Assembly (NCBI GenBank): GCA_945910005.1
Contig: OX246741.1
Span: forward strand, 42,128,232-42,192,231
Source: Isoperla grammatica
Taxonomy: Eukaryota > Arthropoda > Insecta > Plecoptera > Perlodidae
Reading direction: 5' to 3'
Length of the DNA: 64,000 bases
Position numbers and translations under genes: made by a program. Every line of letters begins with the position of its first letter. The first letter of the stretch is position 1. This document shows, piece after piece, positions 32,945-44,373 of the stretch. Under the pieces are notes generated by a model, which saw only the letters and a program-made list of their open reading frames with translations, searched no databases and was not told the DNA's origin.

Positions 32945-33045
32945 TTTTTGTGTGATATAGATATATTTATTTTCGTACAGTGACAAATACATGAACCAAT
33001 AAACAAGTGTTCGTGGTGGTTCACTAGGTGACTTCAAAATTACAT
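32945..33045 (+). repeat. Dispersed repeat shared with 41205-41300
   Basis: GTGTGATA, TACAGTG, TGAACCAATAAACAAGTGTT and CGTGGTGGTTCA occur in the same order at 41205-41285. Unknown type; possibly an element end, since AATAAA is central. Confidence 0.65.
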
Positions 33046-34399
33046 CTCGATTGTTTGTTACTGGCTTCTTAACAACACATCGTGAAATACATCGTTTTAG
33101 GTATACTTGAAAAGAACGCCATATGTGCTGAAAAAATACGTCTACGGAAAGTGATTAAGCGTATTTCGGTGCCACCGAAAAAAGCACTCTAAATAAACGA
33201 GAATATATTCATTTCATATACCACGAATATTCGTTTAAGTGAAGTTTATTTAGCACACCTAAACCCAACATCTCCTATCAACGTCAGTTATTGTTAGCTT
33301 GATGGATTGAATGGTGGTTAAAAGGTCACACTAGACGGCTTTAATACGTCACTAATGAAGAATAATTATATCAAAATATATTAGCTATTAGAAGATCGAG
33401 AAATCCGATCTTTTCTAAAGTTTTCCGTTATTTATTCTCACAGCTTGACTTGTTTTCTATTTTAATAAATCCATGGTAAGTTTTCTCTTGCGTGGCGAAT
33501 AAAGATCACACAGAATACAATTTCATTTTTTCTTCTCTCGACGAAACATTGTTTTAAATTCCTCCGTTATTTTTTTCTAAAACAGAGATGAGAAATTAAT
33601 TTTTAAATGGTCATTACATTTAAAATGTTTTATAATAATCTTGGCAACTCTTCGCATTTATTTAGCCAGCCGTAAGAATAACAAAACTAGAGTGTTTTCG
33701 TTTTACAGAATCAGGGAGGCAGATACAGACAAAGAATGATATTTCCTTCTATATAGAAATAATTCCTCTACACAAAGGACGCGTGTTTAAAATAGTTATG
33801 TTAACATTCAATACGAAATTTAATTGTTTATAGGATTCAATCGTCGTATTTTACGTATCATGGAAATACCTACTTCATTCATTCATTTAATGTATTTATT
33901 CAAAATGAAAGTAAGAGAAGAATATAGGATCGTATCTCACCTTCTTTACACAAAGACACATTCACAGGGATTTGAATCTTAAACAACCCTCCAATACACA
34001 ACATGTGATTAATGACGCCCCAATCAGCGTGTTCGATCTTGTATCTGTTTCTTCAGCATCATCTCTCACTATTGGCACCACGCCCTACAATACTACCTGT
34101 CTACATACCCATACTTCGTTCCCCCGTATACGTTACTTCTAGTCGACAGTTCTTCCCCCTTCTACATTTCCTTATCCATTTATTATCTCCAAGTTATTTT
34201 TATTCTACATCATTATTCATAAATCACTATCCGGCTAAATTAGCCCCGTTTCATGAAATTGCATGTCGATTCTGCCTACTGCTTGACCTAGTTTTCAGAA
34301 GAGGGTGGGGTTGAGGGGGAAGAGAAGGGAGAGGGAAAAGACACCAGATGATGTATATTCGCTGCATCTTCTCAACAATAAAATTTTTTCGTAGGAATA
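33046..34399. other. Spacer without a recognised gene
   Basis: AT-rich to 33960; then a pyrimidine-rich stretch with an open frame (34012-34314) lacking any recognisable domain, and a purine-rich tract GAGGGGGAAGAGAAGGGAG at 34312-34340. Confidence 0.45.
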
Positions 34400-34660
34400 C
34401 CCGTTATAGGATGCACACCAGCTTTACCTGATGTGCCTCTCTTCAGGTGACTAACTAGGTTATTGGGGTGTTTGGATAGTTGGGCAGGAATGTCCGAGAG
34501 CTATTTGCAGGACTCAATCCCAGCATTCGCCTTTGCGTCTTACGACTGAGGAAAACTTTGGAAAAAACCTTTAGTCAGGACTGCCGGTGGCCGGAATCGA
34601 ACCGGCGACCTCCCGAATTAGAGTCTCCCGTCTTCCCGCTGAGCTATCTGTATCGGTATC
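34400..34660 (-). mobile_element. tRNA-derived SINE, minus strand, most complete copy (about 260 bp)
   Basis: On the minus strand the A box TAGCTCAGCGGG (34635-34646) and the perfect B box GGTTCGATTCC (34593-34603) are spaced as in tRNA. The body includes GGTTTTTTCC, GTTTTCCTCAGTCGTAAGAC and GGCGAATGCTGGGATTGAG; the tail ends with ACGGGTATTCC. Motifs of this body are known from SINEs of many arthropods. It serves as reference for copies at 8780, 25836, 37548 and 43905. Confidence 0.85.
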
Positions 34661-34913
34661 TTCTCAACGACTGCATCAATGATATAGTATTCACTATAGT
34701 CTCACTATTCACGCCCAGTGTGTTTGAGTTTTAAGAATTATAATACACGGCCACACAAATCTATAGATCACAAAACTTTTAAACTGCGTTTGGATCCTCC
34801 TCAGACTATCGCACAGCCCATAACACACATATCACGTAGACAAATTAATACGTTCACTGTGTACAAACATTGACGCCTCCTCATTGACAGCGGAGACGAG
34901 TAACGTGTCAACT
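34661..34913. other. Spacer without a recognised gene
   Basis: Nothing recognised. Confidence 0.4.
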
Positions 34914-35290
34914 TCAGAGTGAAGTGAGAATGGGAATCTGATTGTTCGACTTCGATAAGATATCCGATTCATCGAAGGTCGTTATCGAACGCAGCTGTCG
35001 TTCAAACGTGGCCATTTCATCTTGACGCGAGATAAAACCAGACGAATATGAGAAAGAAGTTGAAGCGATGAAAGGTTTTGAATAGGGACTCAGATATCGA
35101 TCACGCCCGTCTGTCTGTAGACGCGACCAGAATACGCCCTTAGAAGATAATATTTTCTTACGAACATCCGAAGAGAGAAGAAGAAAACGAATCTTGCTCA
35201 AGATGAAAACACGTCTCGCTGAAATTAAAATAATTAAATTTACAGACGAAATCGCGCAAAGTCGGTTCAGTTCGAATAAACAAACAAACA
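34914..35290 (-). other. GC-balanced open stretch, possible coding remnant
   Basis: On the minus strand 125 codons are open down to a TGA at 34914, with a hydrophobic start and a more protein-like second half (GFISRQDEMATFERQL). Composition is higher in GC than its flanks. No domain was recognised, and there is no convincing splice site or promoter. It may be a LTR-element leader or an exon; I do not claim a gene. Confidence 0.25.
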
Positions 35291-35798
35291 CACTTGAATA
35301 CGGCTGACTCGACTGGAAGGGGACCCTAACCAGTTAATTACATTTCGCTGGCTTAATCATCCCCCCAAGCTCTTGATTCGATTCTGGTTTTGTGAGACTG
35401 ACAATAAATCAATTGTTGGTGTTGGATATTTTTTAATCAAAACGAGACGCGGAATAATTGTCGTAAATTATTCTGTGACTTTTCAAAGATGACAAACATT
35501 TGGAAGTTTTGAAAACTTTATTTCACAAATCTGTTTCTATAGTTACTGAAATGTCAAAAGAAAGGAAACTTTAACATATTCTGCTTTGAATGTAAAATAA
35601 AACGAAACAGTTATTGTCCGCATCTGTTACCCCGGAAGCCGCGCCCAATCGGTAACATAAATTGCACAACTTGAGGAAACAACATCTATGAATCAGTATC
35701 AAACTAGCAGAGATATTCTTATTACAATATCTAAATCATTCATCCGCCAACCATCCCACCCTATTTCTTATCAATATCTGGTTTAGTATAGGAGACCA
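35291..35798. other. Spacer without a recognised gene
   Basis: Nothing recognised apart from CCCCCCAAGCTCTTGATTCG near 35360. Confidence 0.4.
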
Positions 35799-35953
35799 AC
35801 TAACAATAGATAGCACTGCTAAGCTACCTCCTTATCTGCGCCATTGATGGTTTAAACAAATCAACGATGAGTAATCTCCTCCTCATTGAAGTTTATATGC
35901 TTGCCAATAGATTACCTCTAGTCTATTTTGATGGGCCTATAAAGGGTGGAATT
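35799..35953 (+). repeat. Dispersed repeat, copy 2
   Basis: Second copy of the sequence at 31094-31255, about 80 percent alike by eye; same order of blocks and same strand. Confidence 0.75.
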
Positions 35954-36930
35954 TAAATACAAAATTAAATTGATATATTTTCAAACATTATTTTCTGTCG
36001 ATTGGCAAGAGCTTTGCCTGCAAAAACCGATACTGTTCATTACGGTTCTATGCTTTTCAATTATACTACATTCAATTATCAAATCTCTCTAATATGAATT
36101 ATATTAAAAAAGTACAAAGCAAAATAGAATAGTGTGCACTTGACACATACTTGTTTTTTTTTCGAAATAAATTGTTAAAACATATTTCACGTGTCAGACA
36201 TGAAACGAGGTTTCAAAAAGTATTTTGGGAGTTGTATTAATTATTTCATCACTATGTGTAGACATACCTGACGTGCGACACGATTAAGTTGGTGACGTAT
36301 TCAAACATAACATGGACGTCTTGCATTGGGTTCGTTATAATAGAACTATACGTGTAATATGGTGTAGCATGTATTATATTTGAACAAGTGCACTTGACTC
36401 TTCTAACGCAAAGGTTATGACTACATGCAATAGCTTCTCATAGTCAACGGCTTAAATATTTAAACTAAAATTCATGTTTAACAAATAAATGCGTGTATTT
36501 TATTTGTGAAGTAGGGTCTATTATACAGTTCAGGGTCCTCTGTTTATTGCCAAAATAAACGCTTTAAATTAATATAGAATGTATTGGTCACATTTTTCAA
36601 TCTGTCATAGGACAGGCAATAGATAAATAAAGAATGATTAATACACTTTTCGTTATTTCATCAGCCGCAGAGTCTATCGATTCCGTTATTTTGTAAAGGT
36701 TCGGTGTAAAATGGTCATTCATGTGCGAGTTTCATGTTCGCCTGTATAAGTAATTTCAGATTATTTTCATGTTTTAAATTTGTATTGGTTCATGTTCAGA
36801 CTTCAGATCCCACGCCACTGCAAGTTATTTTATCTTGGAAATTTATGGTTTCTATTTTTTGTTTACCGTGCACCACTTGTTCGTGTTGTACCGAAGTTGT
36901 CTGCATGCAACAACCTGCATTGTTTGTGAA
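35954..36930. other. Spacer without a recognised gene
   Basis: AT-rich; no gene recognised. Confidence 0.45.
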
Positions 36931-37474
36931 ACTCTGGTAGAGACTCCGTCCATCATTCCACGTGCTAAGCCGAGACAAGTGGTCAGCAAGTGTACACGCC
37001 ACTCTACTCGGCACCTCCACCAACTGGTAGAGGCTTCGTCCAACATTCCACGTGCTAAGCCGAGACAAGTGGTCAGCAAGTGTACACGCCACTCTACTCG
37101 GCGCCTCCACCAACTGGTAGAGGCTTCGTCCAACATTCCACGTGCTAAGCCGAGACAAGTGGTCAGCAAGTGTACACGCCACTCTACTCGGCGCCTCCAC
37201 CAACTGGTAGAGGCTTCGTCCAACATTCCACGTGCTAAGCCGAGACAAGTGGTCAGCAAGTGTACACGCCACTCTACTCGGCGCCTCCACCAACTGGTAG
37301 AGGCTTCGTCCAACATTCCACGTGCTAAGCCGAGACAAGTGGTCAGCAAGTGTACACGCCACTCTACTCGGCGCCTCCACCAACTGGTAGAGGCTCCGTC
37401 CACCATTCCACGTGCTAAGCCGAGACAAGTGGTCAGCAAGTGTACACGCCACTCTACTCGGCGCCTCCACCAAC
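36931..37474. repeat. 90-bp minisatellite, 6 copies
   Basis: CAACTGGTAGAGGCTTCGTC recurs every 90 bases (37021, 37111, 37201, 37291, 37381), with an older first copy starting near 36931. Because 90 is a multiple of 3, several frames stay open; the minus-strand one gives a 30-residue repeat (VEAPSRVACTLADHL...) flanked by open sequence over 236 codons. First and last units carry more changes than the middle ones. GC content is well above the surroundings. A true repeat protein cannot be excluded, but three simultaneously open frames argue for a by-product. Confidence 0.9.
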
Positions 37475-37547
37475 ACCCTACACGCCAACAGATTTAATAT
37501 TTCCATCAGTTTACAGACATTTTATGGATCCAATGATTCAATTTTTT

Positions 37548-37680
37548 AGGACCCCGGTTCGATACCCGCTACTGGCTTTCCTTACTGAAGGTTTGTCTGA
37601 GGCTTTCCTCAGTTACAAGACTAATGCTTGGATTGAGTCATAGTAACAGTCCTCGGACATTCCTTCCTAAATATTCCAAA
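37548..37680 (+). mobile_element. SINE fragment, plus strand
   Basis: B box GGTTCGATACC at 37556-37566 follows a truncated start with no A box; then the family body (ACTGAAGGTTTGTCTGAGG, TTTCCTCAGTTACAAGAC, AATGCTTGGATTGAG) and tail (CCTCGGACATTCCTTCCTAA). Confidence 0.75.
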
Positions 37681-37969
37681 TACCGCAAAACCTGGTTAGT
37701 ACAGAAAGACATGGATTTTTATGAGTCAGGTTTCTTATGTAAAAAATTATTATTATTACTAGGAAAACGCTCTGTGTTGACAGATAAGCGATTTATTATT
37801 ATAACATTCATATTTTTAACTGAAAAGACACACCTCACGAAATTTGCTCTCAAGTTTCTTCGCTTCACAACACAGATTTACTAATTGTTACCAACGGAGA
37901 TGCTTTTGTATATCTAGAGTTTTTATAAGGTCATATTTATAACTCTCTTCGCTAGTATTTATTGTGATG

Positions 37970-38160
37970 TGACTTACAGTGATGTGGCATACAGTGATTT
38001 GGCATACAGTGATGTGGCATACAGTGATGGGACATACAGTGATTTGGCATACAGTGATGTGACATAAAGTAATCTGACATACAGTAATGGGACATACAGT
38101 GATGTGTCATACAGTAATGGGACATACAGCGATATGAGCTACAGTAATGTGACATACAGT
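37970..38160. repeat. 15-bp minisatellite, about 13 copies
   Basis: The unit GGCATACAGTGATGT and variants (GGACATACAGTGAT, TGACATACAGTAAT) run head to tail. The minus frame rich in MSHHCMPNHC is a product of the repeat. Confidence 0.92.
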
Positions 38161-39010
38161 GTAAATGTCAACCCAAGCCATAAAATACATAATTATCCAC
38201 GTATTACTTTATGGTCCAATAAAGTGTCGACATTTTGCGAAATTTCCTTTTTCTTTTAGTTATGGAACACAAAACAAGCAATAAATTTTCGTTAAAAATT
38301 ATATTAATACTAAAAGTTTCCCAGCTTCCTTCTTTATTTACATTCACCGAGGTAAAAATACATCGTAGTTTCAACTTACCGTAGTGAATACATATATATA
38401 CGCCAGTATACTTCTCGCTACTCAACCATGCATGGTTTATAACACCAGTGTCGCTTGTCATCGGGATAATTAAAATGGAAATTTATGAAAATGATAGCTT
38501 ACTTCCTAACTAAATATGGGGAACTTTTCCGTAACGCCTTAACGAAACAATATGCAACGTTAAGGAGTTTAATTACATATTACATTCAAGTCTGACAAGA
38601 AAAGCCTTAAAAGTATGCAGACAAACTGAAAAGAGGAGGTTTTCGAGTTTTTAGTCTTACACCTGTGATACATCTTAGTTGGCATCGTTAATAATATATT
38701 GCTTGGGGATTTATACAATATTAGAAAACAGTACGATATATATTGAAGGATAGACAATTGTGTACTTTTATTAATTTTCCTTATTTTGATACAAATTCAT
38801 TACTGATTGGGACAGGTATTAAAAGAATAAATAAATAAGATACTGATTTTCAAATCCTTTGACAACTCTTAACTGGATTCAGTTCAATAGATTAATAGTT
38901 AATTGATAATACTGTGTAGACGTATGTGACAACCAGAACTGGTGCATATTCAATTAGGATTAAATGATATTCCCACGTGGTGGAATTTATCTCACTTCTA
39001 TTATTATTTT
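38161..39010. other. Spacer without a recognised gene
   Basis: AT-rich; no gene recognised. Confidence 0.45.
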
Positions 39011-39245
<235 letters not shown>

Positions 39246-39647
39246 AAATTAAGTTTAAATTGAGTTTGAAGCCATCCAGTATCCTGTCTAGTGTCTATTT
39301 ATTATGAGTTTAAATTGAGTTTGAAGCCATCCAGTATCCTGTCTAGTGTCTATTTAGTATGAGTTTAAATTGAGTTTGAAGCCATCCACTCATCCAGTAT
39401 CATGTATTGTGTATATTATTTATGCATGTTATATTTATCATTGTTCACATGAAAGTGTTTTTGGACTTTATTTTAAGAATTTTGTTGTTGGTGTATTTTG
39501 TTTATTAGTGTTTTGTTAAAATTGTACCAGTTCGCTCTACAATGTTTGTGTTTATGCAACCCACTGTTAAGCTAAGGTTTTAGCTTAGTGGGAATTCTTA
39601 TTGAATGGGCAAATAAATAAATAAATGATTATGAAAAAAAAAAAAAA
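39246..39647 (+). mobile_element. LINE 3' UTR and tail
   Basis: A unit of about 55 bases (TTTAAATTGAGTTTGAAGCC...) is present nearly three times, followed by unique sequence, a hairpin TAAGCTAAGG...TTAGCTTAG and an end GGGCAAATAAATAAATAAAT, then about 15 A at 39634-39648. Such an (AAAT)n or A-rich end is usual for non-LTR elements; no coding part is left. Confidence 0.55.
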
Positions 39648-39649
39648 AA

Positions 39650-39938
39650 TTATTATTATTATTTTATTGTTGCAATACATACAAACTCGGTCAAAACCGG
39701 CATAAACATGTTGTACGGACACAAATGTCAAGTATTTCCATGTGTTTACCTTATTAAAATCTACTTAGAACTACTTAATAATAATATATCATTGTCCACA
39801 TTATTTTTTCCAAACCGAACTGTGGATGCTATGTACGGTCGTGGCCGATTTGTACTCATCCCAGCATTCGCTCTTTGTACGGTGGAAACCACGAAAACCA
39901 CCATCGGGATGGAGAACTTCTTGAAGTCTTCATTCTTC
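39650..39938 (-). other. 3' flank of the RLE LINE with an embedded SINE-like tail fragment
   Basis: On the minus strand, after the stop of the endonuclease frame, AAGAAGAATGAAGACTTC follows and then GGTTTTCGTGGTTTCCACCG with GAGCGAATGCTGGGATGAGT and GGCCACGACCG, blocks known from tails of arthropod SINEs. It ends near the ATTATT/poly(A) junction at 39648-39670. Confidence 0.5.
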
Positions 39939-40955
39939 TTAGTTTAAACATTTTCGCACTATCCTACACGTGTTCAAAATAATTGCTTTTTGCATCTCGA
40001 TGTATATGTTCGGTTGGAGACCAATTAGTTTAATACTGTCATGGAGTTTATGTGGAACAATGCCATTTGCTGATATAATTAACGGTATAACAGTTACATT
40101 ATTCTGCTTCCACAACCTTTTCATTTCAATAGATAATTCCTTGTATCTGTTTATCTTTTCCCGCCAAGTTGTCTCTACATTGTGGCATAAAGGGACGGCA
40201 ACATCAATTAAAATCGTTTCTTGTTTCTTCATGTCAATAAATATAATATCCGGTCTATTGTGATGTATGGTTTGGTCTGTTATAACTGACCGGTCGTAAT
40301 ATAATTTGTAGTCTTTACTATCTAATACCTTTTCAGGCTTGTATTTGTAATACGCAGTGGTTGTGTTTATAGTTTATACTTCATGGCTAATTTTTTATGT
40401 ACAATGTTTGCAACTTGGTTATGCCTATTAAGATAATCTGTTTGACAAAGCATTTTGCACCCAGATACGATATGTTCAATTGTTTCGCCGTTCATATTAC
40501 ATTTTCTACATTTATCTTCCACTGTGACGTCTTTCAGTATGTATTTTTTTGTAATTGTAAGTCTTGATTACTTTATCTTGAATAGCGATCATAAATCCCT
40601 CTGTTTCACTGAAAATGTCCCCGGACGTTAACCATTTGTTCGATGCTACCCTATCGACGTTATCCTTAAGAAGTTCTTTATAATGTCTGCTATGTAACGT
40701 ATTTTCTGATATTCTGATCTCTTTTGCTGTGTCAGAATTTAGTTTTTTAAGCAAGTTTAAATTTCCGTCATTTAAATTGAGGGGAGAAAGCAACTTGTCT
40801 GCCGATACTATAGCTCTATGAAGTTGTGAATGTGGGCATTTTGTATAAAAGTACTTTCTTAGAATTTCAATTTGTTTATAATATAAATTGTTTAAATCAA
40901 TCAAGCCTCTTCCCCCTTTTTCTCTAGGTAGAGTCACTCGTTCTATTGCTGACTA
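39939..40955 (-). pseudogene. C-terminal part of a non-LTR retrotransposon with restriction-like endonuclease (R2/R4-type)
   Basis: On the minus strand the frame begins ERVTLPREKGGRGL (from about 40955, cut at the ATT tract), a region that normally follows the polymerase. At a run of seven A near 40545 the frame shifts by one; beyond it comes C-x2-C-x8-H-x4-C (CRKCNMNGETIEHIVSGC, about 40460-40515), then, after a stop at about 40375, RPDIIFIDMKK...ILIDVAVPL near 40200-40255 and a C-terminal NTCRIVRKCLN with stop at 39939. The zinc knuckle followed by RPD and, 14 residues on, a second Asp is the core of the restriction-like endonuclease that replaces the apurinic type in R2, R4 and related clades. 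At least two disablements; it is a fossil. Polymerase motifs are missing. Confidence 0.82.
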
Positions 40956-40999
40956 AGGGTGATGACTTCTGTATTTGGTTATTATTATTTTGTATTATT

Positions 41000-41009
41000 A
41001 TTATTATTA

Positions 41010-41103
<94 letters not shown>

Positions 41104-41111
41104 TATTATTA

Positions 41112-41194
<83 letters not shown>
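41000..41194 (+). repeat. (ATT)n microsatellite
   Basis: About 65 units with a TTACTA and an ATATTA interruption near 41099-41113. It directly abuts the upstream edge of the endonuclease pseudogene. Confidence 0.97.
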
Positions 41195-41196
<2 letters not shown>

Positions 41197-41204
41197 TTGC
41201 CTTT

Positions 41205-41300
41205 TTTACGTGTGATACATATTATTTGTTTTCATACAGTGGAAACATACCTGAACCAATAAAAAAGTGTTCGTGGCGGTTCAGGTTCATATTACATAAC
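41205..41300 (+). repeat. Dispersed repeat shared with 32945-33045
   Basis: See 32945-33045; here TGAACCAATAAAAAAGTGTT and CGTGGCGGTTCA. Confidence 0.65.
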
Positions 41301-43534
41301 TATGTAACACATGGTGCTATATATTAATAGTTAAACCAAAGCTTCATTAAATAGCACAAGACAAAGTTACTTGTGGTATTATAAAATGGGAAAAAGATAA
41401 GCATTATATAATGTATCAAGAAAATTCATCAGAAATATTAGGCCTATCATTAAATTACCCAGACCTACATGTAACAAAAATGTGAGGATTTGCCACTTGA
41501 ATGTTACAAGATGGGTTTGAGTCCAAACATAGGTCTCATACATTTTAGCGCGTCTTCATATTAAACAGATTCTATTGTGCGTCTGATCGCTTTTTTAAAA
41601 TTTGAAACATAAGTTATTCAAATAGACATAAAGGCTGAAAGGGCCGTTATATTAGATTACAGAGCCTTGTAGTTAAAGTGAGTCTGAAACGAAAATCAAA
41701 GATCACCGAAAACCCCCCGTGGGCATTCTATTCTTTATTTTCATCACTCCCTTTTCCACAATACAGTGAATATATATTCTTTTTAATCAACATCAAACGT
41801 GTTCATGTATTTTTAACAAAGGTTCGAATCCAGATATGCTCTAATGATGACAACGCATTTTACATAAATCGCGCTTGAACGAGCCCGCATCAGTTCTGCA
41901 ATTCCCTCGGCGAGTATTTCCATGCGGAGGAAAAAACATCATATTTAGAAGTTAATTCAAATCTCTCTTCCACTCCCATTACCACTCACTCCCTTCGCAT
42001 CTCGCCCCACTCCCACTCCCACCGCCCGCCACGCACGGCGGACATTATATGACACACAGCCATCTTCCGTTGCTTTTTAAATACCACACGATAAAATCTG
42101 AAAGCCTTTTGTCAGTCTTTATTCTAAGCCATGTGGGAAGAATAAACACACACACACAAAGTTGGACAGTGCTATCAAACACGGTTACTAAATGCAGTAG
42201 GAACACAATTTGCTTATATTCAAACACGTCTTTTCTTAATTTATCCTGAAATATTGCTCAGATTTTTTTTTTATAATTTTTTAAATCTTTTTAAACACGC
42301 TTTTTATGAACCCTACAAAATAATAGATTTGTTTGCTTCATGAACAGCCTTAAACCAGAGACATACGAGAAACATGTTTTGAAAACAAGTGTTACAACAC
42401 TTGTTTCGTTGCGTTACTTTATCAAGGTGTGTTATTCTAGTTTCCAAACTGAAGACACACATGAATCATTAAAAAAAAAAAAAAAAATAACTTCTCAGAA
42501 AATGCAACATGGTCTGTTATGAAAATTTTGTCTAGAAACATTTCCATAACACTTAAAATAATTTCATAGCAACCGTGTAAGAGTGTAAGTCTCCGTATGT
42601 CGGCGCAGGAAACATGTTTCGAAAACATTTCAAGGCCAATAAGTGATGAGATTCGAATCACGCGATGGCCCCAATGCTGGAAACATTTTATCCGTGTGGC
42701 AGCAGAGAAATTTATATTTTCATAACATATTTTCCGTGTGTGCTGGCTTTAGATACAATCCATGGTAGACAGTTCAACGTACTTGTGTGTGTGAAGCACG
42801 TTGATACGTTAAGCTTGATTTACGTTAGATTTAACATGTCCATGGAATTGTTTAGTGATGCGTAAATCGGATTAAAATGACAAAACGTTTATTCTAACCG
42901 TTACCTTCTAAAGATTAACGACGTTGTGTTGTTTGTTTTTGTACTCAGATAGGTAGAATTCTCCCATCATAAAAACAAATAAAACTAGTTTAATTTCTTT
43001 AAAGAAATATAAAACGATTTTTACTTTTGAGCCGGTGTTGGTCAGCGTTGCGTTTACAAGATCAGTACAGAACTGAATGACAACGATGCATTTTTGCGTA
43101 ACCGATAATCTAGGGAGGGGGGGGGGGATGAATTAGAACAAATTACAAGAATGTTTCTTTTTCTAAAAATAATCTTAATCTTAATGATATTGATATATTA
43201 TAATATCACGCATTGGAAAACGGAATTTTGAGAACTAGACATAAATCCAGTACATAGAAGATATGTGTATAATACGTAGTACTTAATTCATGTGTATTAT
43301 GCATTATTATGTGAGTCGTTTATGTCGTTATGAGTTAAATATTTTTTATTGCCTAAGTACCCTCAAAAATTATGTTTAAAATGCCTTCAGAGTTTACAAT
43401 GCAGCTACATCACTAAAACTATATAAGTTCCGTCATAAATAAGACTTTTGGATAATAAATATTTAGTTTCTCCATTATTATTACAGTTCTCTATTTTTAA
43501 AAAAGTTTTGTTTCGTCGCTAGTTGATTGATTGG
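41301..43534. other. Long spacer without a recognised gene
   Basis: Short open frames (for example 42049-42249, 42665-42865) show no domain. A CT-rich GC tract with CACCGCCCGCCACGCACGG lies at 41990-42040. A run of G at 43116-43128. Inverted pieces AAGTGTTACAACACTT at 42387-42402. No gene called. Confidence 0.45.
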
Positions 43535-43800
43535 TTGTAAGGGGTTTAACGGCGCGTTAACATCTTGGTTATTTGCGCCTTTGTTGCTTCAATTTTCATT
43601 GTTATATCTCGTTCTACAGTAGATCTGGTTAGATGTTCGTGTTATGTCGTAATTACGATTTTGTGCTGTTTTTGTTGTTTTTTCAAGTTGTATATTGTAT
43701 AGTTTTATTTATTATCCGACTTTGGTCATCAGTTTTAGAAATGAATAGGATAGACATTAATTTGCTAAATAAATAACTAAATAAGTCGCATCGTATAAGC
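43535..43800 (+). mobile_element. SINE-like fragment of the GATTGATT family with A-rich end
   Basis: Starts TTGATTGATTGGTTGTAAGG and GGTTTAACGGCGCG, followed by CATCTTGGTTATTTGCGCC, a block arrangement like that at 9816 and 57876, and ends with AAATAAATAACTAAATAAG at 43768-43788. Confidence 0.45.
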
Positions 43801-43904
43801 GATATACTTACTGTGGCAGGTTTGCTGTTCAGTTTCTGCTACAGATAGGGAATATAGAACACTTTAATAGTTATAAAGGCATTTTAAAAATTGATTGAAG
43901 TAAT

Positions 43905-44035
43905 AAATTCCAGCATTACTTGACTGCCGAGGAAACTCCCGGAGACAACGTAGTCACGATTTACGCTGAGTAGAGTCAAACACGCGACCTACTGTCAGTT
44001 CTGTTATCACTGACTGGATCTGTTCGCCCTTTTTA
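43905..44035 (-). mobile_element. Decayed SINE fragment, minus strand
   Basis: Contains CCAGCATTACTTGACTGCCG and CACGCGACCTACTGTCAG, diverged forms of the SINE body and B-box region, and a remnant of the A box (CACTGACTGGATC). Confidence 0.5.
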
Positions 44036-44096
44036 CTGACTCTTAACAAACAACTACACAGTGAATCGTTTTGGATTCATAACAACGTAAACGATT

Positions 44097-44364
44097 ATTA
44101 ACTCTTGGCTGTCCGGTGTCGCTGCGGCCATTGTGTATTAAAACCTGACGTTTCGGACTAGTTGCATAGTCCATCTTGAGAGAGCTTGAGGACAGACTCA
44201 CTGTGTAGGTGCTCACAGCGACTGTGTCTTCAAGTCCTCTGAAGATGGACTATGCAACCAGTCCGAGACGTTAGGTTCTAATAAACGATGGACGCGGCGA
44301 CACCAGACAGCCAAGAATTAATAAAAGTGACTCGGGCCGCGAAAGCCTACAATAAGTTTTAACC
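44097..44364 (+). mobile_element. Retroposed hairpin element with hammerhead-like blocks, copy 1 (268 bp)
   Basis: TAAACGATT flanks it at 44088-44096 and 44365-44373. Outer arms CTTGGCTGTCCGGTGTCGC and GCGACACCAGACAGCCAAG pair; inner arms GACGTTTCGGACTAGTTGC and GCAACCAGTCCGAGACGT pair too. Within each inner arm a 5-bp stem GGACT/AGTCC encloses ATGCAACC, preceded by CTGAAGAT and followed by GAGAC (GAAAC on the other strand). The 3' part is GACTCGGGCCGCGAAAGCC. Variable-length flanking repeats speak for target-primed insertion; the blocks resemble hammerhead ribozymes known from Penelope-like elements, an inference. Confidence 0.6.
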
Positions 44365-44373
44365 TAAACGATT

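Noticed and set aside
34590..34650. tRNA gene on the minus strand
   Set aside because: Box sequences fit, yet stems do not pair and the downstream body matches the SINE copies.
36931..37474. Regularly spaced repeats as a CRISPR array
   Set aside because: Units are contiguous 90-bp copies without variable spacers, and the genome is eukaryotic.
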